Shown here piece after piece: positions 8,262-16,345 of a stretch of DNA of 17,435 nucleotides. The DNA is from an uncultured Fidelibacterota bacterium (GTDB lineage: Bacteria; Fidelibacterota; Marinisomatia; SCGC-AAA003-L08; D37C17). Within the stretch, counting starts at the first letter, position 1; every line of letters starts with the position of its first letter. The DNA is taken from assembly GCA_913049525.1 (NCBI GenBank), contig CAJWYZ010000012.1, positions 1 through 17,435 of the forward strand, read 5' to 3'. The notes under the pieces were generated by a model. It saw nothing but the letters and a program-made list of their open reading frames with translations, had not been told where the DNA came from and did no database searches. The position numbers and the translations under genes were made by a program.

Positions 8262-10691
8262 TTAAAATGGCATTCCAAAAATGAGGTGATACTCCCATCC
8301 ATGGGGTTCACTATTACCATTCATATTAATATCATAATCTGTTGCATCAAAGCCGTATCCAATATCATATCCCAGCATTCCCAACATAGGGATAAAAACT
8401 CTTACACCAACTCCGGCAGACCGTTTTAGGTCAAATGGGTCTGTAATATCAAGTTTGGACCAGACATTACCCATGTCAAAAAAAGACAATGCGTAAATCG
8501 TGGGATTTTCTGATAGGGATAGTCGAAATTCCAGGGAATATTTTAGCATGACATTCCCACCACTTGTGCTACCAAATGGACCAACGCGGTTTTCGGTGTA
8601 GCCTCGAAGCATTTCTCCATAAGGAATCCCCGTTCCACCCATGATAAATCGTGTACTTGGCGGTATAATGGATCGTTCTCCATCATCACCTTCAATTTTT
8701 TCTAACATCCCCATTTTAAAAATTTGGGAAATGGTAAATTTCTTATGAATGGGAGTAAACCAGCTAAAATCCAGCTCATGCTTGTGGTAATCCTGATTCC
8801 CTCCTAAAAATGAACCTGACAATGTACTGGTCCATATTGATCGTGATCCACTGGTGGGAAATTCAGGGTGATTTCGGCTATCACGGGTTATAACTTGTGT
8901 AAAAGAAACGCCAGAAGACGTGAAGGAATAAAAACCATCTTCTTCAGCAATACTAATATCATCTAGATTAAACCCTTGAGAAAAGTCAGCAGAATTATCT
9001 GCTATATATTTATTTTGCGACCCTCGAATCATCCATGAGCCCCGGAAGAAATAATCAGGCCATTTAAAGCGACGTCCCCAACGTAACGACCCGCCATGCT
9101 GATGAATATCAAATGGAAGATAATTTCCCTGCCCCTGCCCACGCTCAGTATAAAAATAGCTTCCGCCCACCAAATTTGGTGTGTCAAACAACCATGGTTC
9201 TGTGAAACTAATTGAAAAAGATTGGTAAGCTGCAGTGTTCTGAGACCCATAATTATTGGATGGATAATTAGAACTGGAATTTGAATTAGAGCCTGCATTT
9301 AATCCCCTCTGGTAATTAATGGAGAGCGTTTGACCTCTGCCTCTAAAATTCGGGAATTCAAACCCACCACCTCCAGTAAACCCATAGACACCGTTATAGC
9401 CCATTGAGAAATTTGCCTGCCCGGTGCTCTTTTCAAACACTTCCAACTGAATATCAATTTCATCTTCACTAACGGGGACTACATCAGGTATTACATTTTC
9501 AAAAAAGTTAAGCATGAAGATGTCACGATAACTATCCATGAGTTTTTTTCGGCTGAATAAATCTCCGGGATAGACGCGAAGTTCTCTCCGGATTACATTT
9601 TCGTGAGTTTTTTCATTGCCTTTTATATGAATTTTTCTCACATGGACAATTTGATTTTCAACCACATCAAAATGAATATCCAATGAGTCTTCCCCCACTG
9701 GTGTGTAAATGGGGTTTACTTGAAAGTAGAAATATCCTGCATCAGTGTAAAGAGGGCTTACCCGTTCTGACAATGCCATTTGGAAATTGTCATGAATATA
9801 GACATCACCTTTTTCAAAGCCGAGACGGGCAGAAAGCTCATGATCTTTATGGATATAATTTCCTTCCCAGGATAAATTTCTAATTTTATACTGAGGTCCT
9901 TCATATACATTGAATACTATTGCATAGCCCTTACCATTTTCAGAAAGTTGAATATTTTCGTCAATTATGTAAAAATCCCGATAACCCTTATTTTTATAGA
10001 AAGTAGACAGTAGGTCTTTATCACTTTGAAGTAGATCTTTTTTCCACGATCCTCTCCAGGGAGCATACCACTTTTTGGCCTTATTTTCTTTAAATATGCG
10101 CGCAAGTTTATTGTCTGAGAAAACATCATTACCCTCAAAAATTATTTTTTGGATTTTTGTTTTTTTACCTTCATTGATGATGAATTTCAAATTTTGACTA
10201 AATTCTTTTTCACCGGGACTATAAACCGTATCGATACTAACGGAATGATAATTTTTCTCAGCATAGAGCGATTTAATTTTTTCCATTGCTTCAAAAACAA
10301 CGTATTCAGAAAGAATTTGTCCGGTGGTTAGCTCAAGCTCTTCATTCAGGGTACGTTTTGATTTTTTCTTATTTCCTTCATATTCAACTTCACCAAGGGT
10401 AGGATTTTCTTCAACTACTATTCGCAGATAAATTCCTTCATCGGTTTCATCATCAACCAAAATTTGAATATTCCAAAAGCGATTGAGATTCCAGAGTCGT
10501 TTAATTGCCTGCTGTATTTCAGGACCTTTAATACTCATCCCCTTATAAAGGCGAGCATTTCTCTGCACATCCTGTGCCGTTAGCCGCTGATTACCTTCTA
10601 CGGAAATATCAACTATACGGATTTCCTCACTCTGTGAAAAAAGATTCGCAGAAAAGCTTACAATTAGAATAAAATTTAAAAATAGCTTCAA
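8262..10691 (-). CDS. bamA: BamA outer-membrane protein assembly factor (Omp85)
   Basis: Central component of the BAM machine that inserts beta-barrel proteins into the outer membrane. It has 809 residues, with a signal peptide (LFLNFILIVSFSANLFSQ) and a periplasmic region to about residue 420 holding successive POTRA domains (repeated patterns such as IVDISVEGNQRLTAQDV, IRNLSWEGN and VRKIHIKGNEKTHENVIRRE; five are expected). The barrel carries the TRDSRNHPEFPTSG segment and the loop-6 motif LRGYTENR near residue 695. The barrel ends in FGMPF, with the C-terminal Phe of outer-membrane signals. A Ser/Asn-rich stretch near residue 470 (SNSNSSSNYPSNN) is probably an extracellular loop. The start is TTG at 10691; no ATG lies before the POTRA region and no good ribosome-binding site is seen. 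It follows uppS by 37 nt. Confidence 0.96.
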   Translation of the reverse strand: MKLFLNFILIVSFSANLFSQSEEIRIVDISVEGNQRLTAQDVQRNARLYKGMSIKGPEIQQAIKRLWNLNRFWNIQILVDDETDEGIYLRIVVEENPTLGEVEYEGNKKKSKRTLNEELELTTGQILSEYVVFEAMEKIKSLYAEKNYHSVSIDTVYSPGEKEFSQNLKFIINEGKKTKIQKIIFEGNDVFSDNKLARIFKENKAKKWYAPWRGSWKKDLLQSDKDLLSTFYKNKGYRDFYIIDENIQLSENGKGYAIVFNVYEGPQYKIRNLSWEGNYIHKDHELSARLGFEKGDVYIHDNFQMALSERVSPLYTDAGYFYFQVNPIYTPVGEDSLDIHFDVVENQIVHVRKIHIKGNEKTHENVIRRELRVYPGDLFSRKKLMDSYRDIFMLNFFENVIPDVVPVSEDEIDIQLEVFEKSTGQANFSMGYNGVYGFTGGGGFEFPNFRGRGQTLSINYQRGLNAGSNSNSSSNYPSNNYGSQNTAAYQSFSISFTEPWLFDTPNLVGGSYFYTERGQGQGNYLPFDIHQHGGSLRWGRRFKWPDYFFRGSWMIRGSQNKYIADNSADFSQGFNLDDISIAEEDGFYSFTSSGVSFTQVITRDSRNHPEFPTSGSRSIWTSTLSGSFLGGNQDYHKHELDFSWFTPIHKKFTISQIFKMGMLEKIEGDDGERSIIPPSTRFIMGGTGIPYGEMLRGYTENRVGPFGSTSGGNVMLKYSLEFRLSLSENPTIYALSFFDMGNVWSKLDITDPFDLKRSAGVGVRVFIPMLGMLGYDIGYGFDATDYDINMNGNSEPHGWEYHLIFGMPF

Positions 10692-10728
10692 AAAATTTAT
10701 TTTACAATTAACAATTGATAATTAGAGA

Positions 10729-11469
10729 TCATCCATTATTCACCTTGAGTTGTTCCGATATTTTTCCATAGCGCCGTTCTCTATTTTGATAGTCAAAAAT
10801 TGCTTTGATGAGTTCTTTCTTTCCAAAGGCAGGCCATGATGTTTGGGTAATATGAATTTCTGTGTAAGCTATCTGCCATAATAGAAAATTACTAATTCGG
10901 AATTCTCCCCCGGTTCTGATTAGTAGGTCAGGGTCTGGAATATCCTTTGTGTAGAGCATTTGAGAGAAGAGGGTTTCATTTATCTGTTCACTGTCAATTT
11001 CTCCAGCTACAATCTTTTCTGATAAAAATTTTACTGCAGATAGAATTTCTTTGCGGCTACCATAGCTTAAGGCAAGGTTCAAATTTAATCCCGTATTATG
11101 TTTGGTTTTTTGAATGGCATCTAATAGCTCATGCTGAACACTTATATCTAACTCGTCTATATCTCCAATAACGGTAAAACGTACATTATTTCTCATCAGG
11201 TCTTTTACTTCCTGACGGAGAGAACTTACCAATAATTTCATTAAGGCGCTAACTTCTGTAACAGGGCGATTCCAATTTTCAGACGAAAATGTATATAGCG
11301 TCAAAACACGTACATTCAATTCACCACAAATTTCTGTGATTTTACGTACGGTTCTAACGCCTTCTCTATGACCAGATATTCTCGGTAGTCCTTTGGCATT
11401 TGCCCAACGGCCATTTCCATCCATTATGATAGCAATATGCCGAGGTATATTATGGGTGTCGATTTCTAT
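10729..11469 (-). CDS. uppS: Undecaprenyl diphosphate synthase, probable AUA or AUC start
   Basis: Cis-prenyltransferase that condenses isopentenyl diphosphate onto farnesyl diphosphate to make the C55 carrier lipid for peptidoglycan and O-antigen. Signatures are HIAIIMDGNGRWA with the catalytic Asp, SGHREGVR, LTLYTFSSENWNRP, and the C-terminal RTGGEFRISNFLLWQIAYTE. The ATG at 11424 falls inside the conserved MDGNGRW block and would remove the first beta strand (PRHIAII). The frame is open back to TAA at 11488-11490 with no ATG, GTG or TTG. The best candidates are ATA at 11469, 8 nt after AGGA (11478-11481), or ATC at 11463. With ATA the protein is 246 residues, a normal length. Identity is certain; the exact start is inferred. 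Confidence 0.93.
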   Translation of the reverse strand: MEIDTHNIPRHIAIIMDGNGRWANAKGLPRISGHREGVRTVRKITEICGELNVRVLTLYTFSSENWNRPVTEVSALMKLLVSSLRQEVKDLMRNNVRFTVIGDIDELDISVQHELLDAIQKTKHNTGLNLNLALSYGSRKEILSAVKFLSEKIVAGEIDSEQINETLFSQMLYTKDIPDPDLLIRTGGEFRISNFLLWQIAYTEIHITQTSWPAFGKKELIKAIFDYQNRERRYGKISEQLKVNNG

Positions 11470-11477
11470 CTTTTGTT

Positions 11478-11481
11478 TCCT
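11478..11481 (-). promoter_or_regulatory. Shine-Dalgarno candidate of uppS
   Basis: AGGA on the minus strand, 8 nt before the ATA at 11469 and 14 nt before the ATC at 11463. It lies just downstream of the in-frame TAA that closes the uppS frame, so initiation must occur between here and the conserved PRHIAII segment. Confidence 0.5.
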
Positions 11482-11527
11482 GTAAATTTAGGTTTGAATA
11501 CAGCCCAATAAATTACCGGAATAATAA

Positions 11528-11557
11528 AGAAAAACCAACAACGGACTGTATTTTGGT
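11528..11557 (-). terminator. Possible terminator downstream of mrp
   Basis: On the minus strand ACCA (11554-11557) pairs with TGGT (11534-11537), and an inner ACA/TGT can pair if a bulge is allowed. A T-rich run (TTTTTCTTT, minus strand) follows. It lies about 80 nt past the mrp stop and before uppS, in the 144-base gap 11490-11633. The stem is weak, so the call is tentative; if real, the envelope cluster has its own promoter in or after this gap. Confidence 0.3.
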
Positions 11558-11633
11558 AATTATTAAATATGCTGTTAAAATATGGGAAGTGAGGAATGTT
11601 CCGGTTGAAATTAAAAACTGCAGATTTTGGAAT

Positions 11634-12695
11634 TTAGTTTTCTGCTAGCTCCACGATGTGATTTGCAATTTTCATATATTCAGCGGTGATAGGAGAATCC
11701 TTACAGTTTAGAACATAGGGGTTTCCGCTGTCGGCAGATTGAGCTATTTCCGGGCTTAAGTAAATTTGTCCTAAGAGAGGAACTCCCAGACGTCTACTTT
11801 CTTCTTCTCCTCCATTGCCTGGGAATATTCTGCTGGATTCATTGCAATGGGGACAGAGGAAGTGGGTCATATTTTCAATAACACCCATTACAGGCGTGTT
11901 CACCTTGCCGAACATATCGGCCCCTTTTTTCACATCTAATAAAGCTAATTCCTGGGGAGTGGTTACCATTACTGCACCAGTTAGAGCTAATTTTTGTACC
12001 AAAGTAAGCTGAATGTCTCCAGTTCCAGGGGGGAGGTCTAAAATGAGATAGTCCAATTTACCCCATTCTACATCTTCAAAAAATTGCTGGGTCATACGGG
12101 AAACCATAGGACCCCGCCATACAGCAGGTGCATCATCGGAGTTGATAAATCCAAATGACATGAGACGCATATTAAATTTCTCTAGGGGAATAAGCTTCTT
12201 TTCAGCAGTCATTTCTGGCTGCCCATGTAAATCCACCAACATGGGCAAGCTAGGACCGTAAATATCTAAGTCTAAAACACCCACTTTATAATTTTTGCTA
12301 AGAGCAGCAGCAATATTGATTGAAACGGTAGATTTACCGACGCCGCCCTTTCCACTGGCAATGGCTATAATATGTTTTACTCCCGGAATAGATTGTTGAT
12401 TTACAGGGTTTTGCTGCCCTGCTGATTGTACCGGTTGATTCGGCGGTTTTTGAATGATAATATTTACATTGTTTTCACCCAAACTTTTAAATTTGTTTTT
12501 TATTTGGGATGACAGTTGATTCAAGAGGTCTGTGTTTTCAGAATTAATCTGAAGAGAAATATCAACGGTATTCTCATTAAGGGAAATATTTTTAACCATT
12601 CCGAAAGATACAATATCCCGGTTAAAGCCCGGATATTTAATTTCTTTCAGTATAGTCTGAATTTCTTCCTGCGTCATTTGGCTTGTTTTTTCCAT
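11634..12695 (-). CDS. mrp: Mrp/ApbC/NBP35-family iron-sulfur carrier P-loop ATPase
   Basis: Cytosolic ATPase that binds a bridging [4Fe-4S] cluster at a dimer interface and passes it to apo-proteins. The 353-residue product has an N-terminal MIP18-like (DUF59) domain at about residues 8-85 (IQTILKEIKYPG, DIVSFGMVKNISL), then a Pro/Gln-rich linker. The deviant Walker A motif GKGGVGKST at about residues 113-121 follows, then LDLDIYGPSLP, WRGPMVSRMTQQF, the Walker B-like LDYLILDLPPGTGD, and the cluster-binding CPHC pair in NMTHFLCPHCNES. ATG start at 12695 without a convincing Shine-Dalgarno; a second in-frame ATG six codons later (MTQEEIQ) is an alternative. It lies downstream of the ferredoxin gene, separated by a strong hairpin; proximity of an Fe-S carrier and an Fe-S protein is suggestive only. 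Confidence 0.95.
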   Translation of the reverse strand: MEKTSQMTQEEIQTILKEIKYPGFNRDIVSFGMVKNISLNENTVDISLQINSENTDLLNQLSSQIKNKFKSLGENNVNIIIQKPPNQPVQSAGQQNPVNQQSIPGVKHIIAIASGKGGVGKSTVSINIAAALSKNYKVGVLDLDIYGPSLPMLVDLHGQPEMTAEKKLIPLEKFNMRLMSFGFINSDDAPAVWRGPMVSRMTQQFFEDVEWGKLDYLILDLPPGTGDIQLTLVQKLALTGAVMVTTPQELALLDVKKGADMFGKVNTPVMGVIENMTHFLCPHCNESSRIFPGNGGEEESRRLGVPLLGQIYLSPEIAQSADSGNPYVLNCKDSPITAEYMKIANHIVELAEN

Positions 12696-12705
12696 ATTAT
12701 AGACG

Positions 12706-12742
12706 AACTAACGGCTGTTAAACTTTCAAACAGCCGTTAGTT
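12706..12742 (-). terminator. Strong hairpin between ferredoxin and mrp genes
   Basis: A perfect 14-bp inverted repeat: AACTAACGGCTGTT (12706-12719) and its complement (12729-12742) around a 9-base loop. It begins 23 bases past the ferredoxin stop and ends about 10 bases before the mrp start codon. Read in the direction of the genes, the 3' side is followed by TTCGTC, not a run of T; on the opposite strand it is followed by TTTT. It could be a weak intrinsic terminator, an RNA-stabilising 3' hairpin for ferredoxin mRNA, or an operator. The structure is certain, the role is not. Confidence 0.55.
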
Positions 12743-12765
12743 TTAATTCTGATTAAAAGTTGTAG

Positions 12766-13068
12766 TTATCCATCGTAATCTCTACCGAACCAATCGTAGT
12801 TGATCTTAATGAAATGCTTCCATTCTTCAGGAACGGCATCTTCTTCAAAAATTGCTTCAACCGGACATTCTGGTTCGCAGGCACCGCAGTCAATACATTC
12901 TTCCGGATCAATATAGAGCATTTTATCTGTGGGATCGAATCCCGGTTCTTTTGCTTCAGCTCCTGCACCTTCTTTATCTTCAGGACCGTGAATGCAATCC
13001 ACCGGACAAACTTCCACACAGGCGGTATCACAAGTTCCTACACATGGATCGGCAATAATATATGCCAT
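12766..13068 (-). CDS. Ferredoxin of the 7Fe (3Fe-4S / 4Fe-4S) type
   Basis: Small soluble electron carrier of 100 residues. The N-terminal cysteines Cys9, Cys17, Cys21 and Cys25 ([16 protein letters not shown]) have the spacing of Azotobacter-type 7Fe ferredoxins. The C-terminal set is Cys58, Cys61, Cys64 and Cys68 ([12 protein letters not shown]). By that family, Cys9, Cys17 and Cys68 would bind a 3Fe-4S cluster and Cys21, Cys58, Cys61 and Cys64 a 4Fe-4S cluster. Cys13 is an extra cysteine one position from the free Cys11 of Azotobacter FdI, so an 8Fe form cannot be excluded. An acidic, Gly/Ala-rich insert ([17 protein letters not shown]) separates the halves, and the C-terminus is short. 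ATG at 13068 with GGGAG 8 nt upstream. It is the first minus-strand gene at the divergent junction. Confidence 0.93.
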   Translation of the reverse strand: MAYIIADPCVGTCDTACVEVCPVDCIHGPEDKEGAGAEAKEPGFDPTDKMLYIDPEECIDCGACEPECPVEAIFEEDAVPEEWKHFIKINYDWFGRDYDG

Positions 13069-13200
13069 GAATAAATCTCCCTTACTTAATTATGAAATAA
13101 ATAGTTATTGAACTAGGGTTAAATTTACAGATCATTAAAAAATACGAGCAAATAATAATGTGCATCATTGCCATGTAATTTTAATTTAATTTTCCCATTC
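13069..13200. promoter_or_regulatory. Divergent intergenic region between ferredoxin and MFS genes
   Basis: A 132-base AT-rich spacer between genes transcribed away from each other, so it must hold at least the ferredoxin promoter and probably that of the transporter. I see the ferredoxin ribosome-binding site (GGGAG on the minus strand, near 13077-13081) and a CATAAT-like hexamer further upstream on the minus strand, but no -35 partner good enough to call a promoter. Confidence 0.4.
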
Positions 13201-14430
13201 ATGTCAGCATCAATAATTAAAAATAGAAATTTCGCATTTATGTGGTTTGGGCATTTAATTTCCCATGCTGGGGATGCAGTATTTATGATTGCCCTGCCCT
13301 GGCTCATGTTAGATATTACGGGATCTAAAAGTTTAACTTCTCTGGTTTCCATGAGCGCATATTTACCAGCGGTATTATTTGGTCTCTTTGCTGGTGTTGT
13401 GGTTGATCGGTATAACCGAAAATGGATTATGATTTATTCCGATACTCTCAGAGCCCTTCTGGTAGCGGTAATTCCCTTATCCCTTATTTATGGATTTATC
13501 TCACCCCTTTTAATTGGAACCATCACTTTTTCATTAGCCACATTTTCTGCATTTTTTTATCCTGCACGGGATAGTCTCATCCCTCATATTGTAACTGCTG
13601 AAGAACTCCCAGCAGCAAATTCTGCCATTTCTGTTTCAGGACAGATGTCCCACCTATTAGGCCCATTATTTGCCGGGATAGGGATTTCAATTTTTGGACT
13701 CAGGCATTTATTTACTGCAGATGCCATAAGCTTTCTTTTCTCTATATTGTTGATTAGTCTAATCGTAGGTCCCGCTAGAAAACTAACAATTGAGAAGCAT
13801 CCACCAAAATGGCAGGGAATAGTGGAGGGATTAACATATGTTAATTCTCATAAAGGGCTGAGAATCCTCCTGATTCTCACCTTTGTAAATAACATATTTA
13901 TTATGGGACCTGCAATTATTGGATTACCGGTCTTTGTTAGAGAAGTACTAACCTCTGACTTTGGAGTTCTTGCTAAATTAGAAGTTGCGATGGCAACCGG
14001 TATGATTGTGGGTTCATTTGTGTTTTGGAAGGCGGAGAAAAATATTAGTCCTATTTCTATTCTGTTATTCGGTATTGTAATGGACGGCATTACCTATACG
14101 TTATTATTTTTTGCAGACACTTCATTCATTGCAATGTTGGTTTTAATCATTCATGGAATTGGAATTCCCCTCATTACAGTATCACGAACAACAATTATCC
14201 AAGCGGTAGTGCCAGATGAGTATAGAGGTAGGTTGTTCTCGATGATTTATATGGCGGTGATGGGGACTACTGCGATTTCGGTTGGACTTACTGGATTTAT
14301 TTTGGAATTTATTGGTGCTGATTCACTTTTTTTATTGATTGGCGTAGGTGCAGCATCAACCGTAATTATAGGATTTAACCCTGCCTTATGGGAAATGAAC
14401 GTTAACAATAAATTTTTAGATAGAGGTTGA
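13201..14430 (+). CDS. Major facilitator superfamily transporter (EntS/MFS_3-like)
   Basis: Inner-membrane secondary transporter with about 12 hydrophobic segments over 409 residues. The start resembles EntS-like exporters: NRNFAFMWFGHLISHAGDAV, then PWLMLDITGS. The conserved cytoplasmic loop 2-3 motif of MFS proteins follows as GLFAGVVVDRYNRKWIM. YPARDSLIPHIV and ANSAISVSGQMSHLLGPLFAG, and RTTIIQAVVPDEYRGRLFSM in the second half, are typical of the MFS_3 group, which includes the enterobactin exporter and many drug efflux proteins. The substrate is unknown. ATG at 13201 is chosen because the family N-terminus begins there; a TTG at 13168 would add eleven residues (PCNFNLIFPF...) without a better ribosome-binding site. 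It stands alone between the divergent junction and a terminator. Confidence 0.88.
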   Translation: MSASIIKNRNFAFMWFGHLISHAGDAVFMIALPWLMLDITGSKSLTSLVSMSAYLPAVLFGLFAGVVVDRYNRKWIMIYSDTLRALLVAVIPLSLIYGFISPLLIGTITFSLATFSAFFYPARDSLIPHIVTAEELPAANSAISVSGQMSHLLGPLFAGIGISIFGLRHLFTADAISFLFSILLISLIVGPARKLTIEKHPPKWQGIVEGLTYVNSHKGLRILLILTFVNNIFIMGPAIIGLPVFVREVLTSDFGVLAKLEVAMATGMIVGSFVFWKAEKNISPISILLFGIVMDGITYTLLFFADTSFIAMLVLIIHGIGIPLITVSRTTIIQAVVPDEYRGRLFSMIYMAVMGTTAISVGLTGFILEFIGADSLFLLIGVGAASTVIIGFNPALWEMNVNNKFLDRG

Positions 14431-14742
14431 AAATAACCATGAATTAGATTGGTTCCCTCACTTGGACAAACGTAAACTTGAGACCTATCAACAGATCGTG
14501 ATTAGGTGTTTTTATGTAAATTCGATGTATGTTGGGAATGGCTTTTTTAATTGTTATACCTTGTTTTAGTTATTTCAAAAGAGATTAAATCAGGAACCCT
14601 TATGTTTTTCCTGATAATCAGTATTTTTTTAAATTTTGTAAAATTGTGAGTCCTCAGGCCAACCCAACAATCACTGCATAAAAAAACTGCACATTAGTGC
14701 AATCCGTCTGTTTTAGCTAAATATATAATTAGGAATTAGACG
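14431..14742. other. 312-base intergenic region, MFS gene to rng
   Basis: No coding frame of interest is seen. It holds a probable terminator for the MFS gene (separate entry), a small hairpin at 14688-14701 (TGCAC-ATTA-GTGCA) and an AGGA ribosome-binding site 8 nt before the rng ATG. The promoter of the rng-rplU-rpmA group must lie here, but I cannot place it with confidence. A TATAAT at 14724-14729 is too close to the start codon to be the -10 box of an mRNA with the rng ribosome-binding site. Confidence 0.6.
14589..14630 (+). terminator. Probable terminator of the MFS gene
   Basis: ATCAGGAA (14589-14596) pairs with TTCCTGAT (14608-14615) around an 11-base loop, giving an 8-bp stem. Seven T residues (14624-14630) follow after an 8-base spacer. 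The spacer is longer than ideal, so efficiency is uncertain. It is about 160 bases downstream of the transporter stop. Confidence 0.5.
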
Positions 14743-16284
14743 ATGAAAACTGATAAAGAAATGTTTATCAATGTTTCAGCCGGTGGTACTCGTATAGCAG
14801 TAACTGAGAACCAAAAATTGGTTGAGCTCCATATTGAACGAGCAGATTATGAGCGGATGGTGGGGAATATTTATAAGGGGAAAGTTCAAAATGTAATCCC
14901 CGGAATGCAGGCTGCATTTATAGATATTGGGTATGAATCCAATGCATTTTTACCATTCTCTGAAATTGGATCTCCGGAAAATCTAAGTAATCTTTCATTT
15001 GATGATGATGATGATGAAATTCCATCCAAAAATAAGAATACTACAAAACGAAACTTCAACCCTGAAAAAGATCTTTCCAAAGGGGATGATATATTGGTTC
15101 AGGTAATTAAAGAACCATTCAGCGGCAAAGGGCCTCGTGTTACTACTGAGGTTTCAATCCCGGGGAGCCTAATGGTTTTGGTACCTAACGGCAATTACAT
15201 TGGTATTTCCAGAAAGATTTCAGATAAATACGAGAAACGTAGATTGCGCCGAACGGTTAAGGATTTTAAACCTGAAAACTTTGGTTTGATTGTAAGAACC
15301 ATCGCTCAGGGGAAAGAGGTATCTATCCTCGAAGCTGATTTCAATCGAGTGTGGAGTAAGTGGAAAGAATTAGATCAGAAAATTAAAAAGAAGAAAGCTC
15401 CTGCTACTGTTTTTAGAGATTTCACCACCTCAGATCAGGTGATTAGAGATTTATTTACTCCTCAAGTTAAGCGATTAATTGTTGATGATAAGGCATTATA
15501 TAAACGGTTTTCAACCTATATAAAAGATGTTAGTCCTGAACAACTGAAGAATCTGGAATTAATGAAGGGTAAGGGTACCATCTTTAATCAAGATAAAATT
15601 GAAGAACAAATTGAAAAATCCCTAAAGCGGAAAGTCTGGATGAAATCAGGGGCTCATATAGTCATTGAGCATACTGAGGCCATGGTGGTAATAGATGTTA
15701 ACAGTGGTCGCTATATTGGGAAAAAAGACCATGAATCTAATTCATTAAAAATTAATTTAGAATCTGCTCGGGAAATAGCTCGGCAATTAAGACTGAGAGA
15801 TATTGGTGGATTAATAGTAATTGATTTTATTGATCTTCAAGATAATGCAAACCGGAAAAAAGTTTATAATGAACTTCGCTCAACATTATTAAAAGACCGG
15901 GCAAAAGTATCTCTCACTGAATTTTCAAATTTTGGACTTTTGGAAATGACTCGACAAAGGATTGGGCTAAATCTTTTACATACAGTAAGCGTGGAATGTC
16001 CCACCTGTAATGGATTGGGAAGAATAGAATCTCACGAAACTACATTAACTAGACTTGAAAATTGGTTAAAACGGTTTAGAGTTAAGGCAAAAGATAAACG
16101 TCTTAGAATTACTTTAAATCCAGAAATGGTAGATTATATCAATGAAACTAAATCAAAAGTAATTTCAGGTTTTATGTGGGAAAATTGGATGTTAATTGAA
16201 ATTCAAAAAGATCCACATTTGCCACCCCATAAATTTAACGTATATTCGAAAAAAAGAAGAGAAGATGTTACAGATGAAGTTTAA
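14743..16284 (+). CDS. rng: Ribonuclease E/G family endoribonuclease
   Basis: Cytosolic single-strand-specific endoribonuclease for rRNA maturation and mRNA decay. The 513-residue product has the RNase G layout. An N-terminal S1 RNA-binding domain (GNIYKGKVQNVIPGMQAAF, IDIGYESNAFLPF) is interrupted by an Asp-rich, Lys/Asn-rich insert at about residues 86-108. The RNase H-like and catalytic region contains VVIDVNSGRYIG with Asp318 and GGLIVIDFIDLQ with Asp361; the 43-residue spacing equals that of catalytic Asp303 and Asp346 in E. coli RNase E. The zinc-link motif CPTC (Cys419, Cys422) is followed by the small C-terminal domain. There is no RNase E-type degradosome scaffold tail, so RNase G is the better name. 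It starts at ATG with AGGA 8 nt upstream and precedes rplU by 61 nt, a common gene order. Confidence 0.95.
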   Translation: MKTDKEMFINVSAGGTRIAVTENQKLVELHIERADYERMVGNIYKGKVQNVIPGMQAAFIDIGYESNAFLPFSEIGSPENLSNLSFDDDDDEIPSKNKNTTKRNFNPEKDLSKGDDILVQVIKEPFSGKGPRVTTEVSIPGSLMVLVPNGNYIGISRKISDKYEKRRLRRTVKDFKPENFGLIVRTIAQGKEVSILEADFNRVWSKWKELDQKIKKKKAPATVFRDFTTSDQVIRDLFTPQVKRLIVDDKALYKRFSTYIKDVSPEQLKNLELMKGKGTIFNQDKIEEQIEKSLKRKVWMKSGAHIVIEHTEAMVVIDVNSGRYIGKKDHESNSLKINLESAREIARQLRLRDIGGLIVIDFIDLQDNANRKKVYNELRSTLLKDRAKVSLTEFSNFGLLEMTRQRIGLNLLHTVSVECPTCNGLGRIESHETTLTRLENWLKRFRVKAKDKRLRITLNPEMVDYINETKSKVISGFMWENWMLIEIQKDPHLPPHKFNVYSKKRREDVTDEV

Positions 16285-16345
16285 CTTGCGGGTTCACCTA
16301 AATTCTAAATAAATTTCTCGGCTAAAAACTAGGACAAATAAAGAT

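Noticed and set aside
12753..13074. Three overlapping open frames on both strands over the ferredoxin gene
   Set aside because: Only the 12766-13068 minus-strand frame has the cysteine motifs and a good ribosome-binding site; the others are shadows of it.
14680..14703. Minus-strand terminator-like hairpin (TGCAC stem followed by a T run on the minus strand)
   Set aside because: No minus-strand gene lies upstream of it (rng is on the plus strand), and the stem is only five strong pairs. It is probably chance in AT-rich DNA.
14724..14729. Perfect TATAAT upstream of rng as a -10 promoter box
   Set aside because: It is only 14 bases before the ATG, so the transcript would start after the AGGA ribosome-binding site, and no -35 element is found 16-18 bases upstream.
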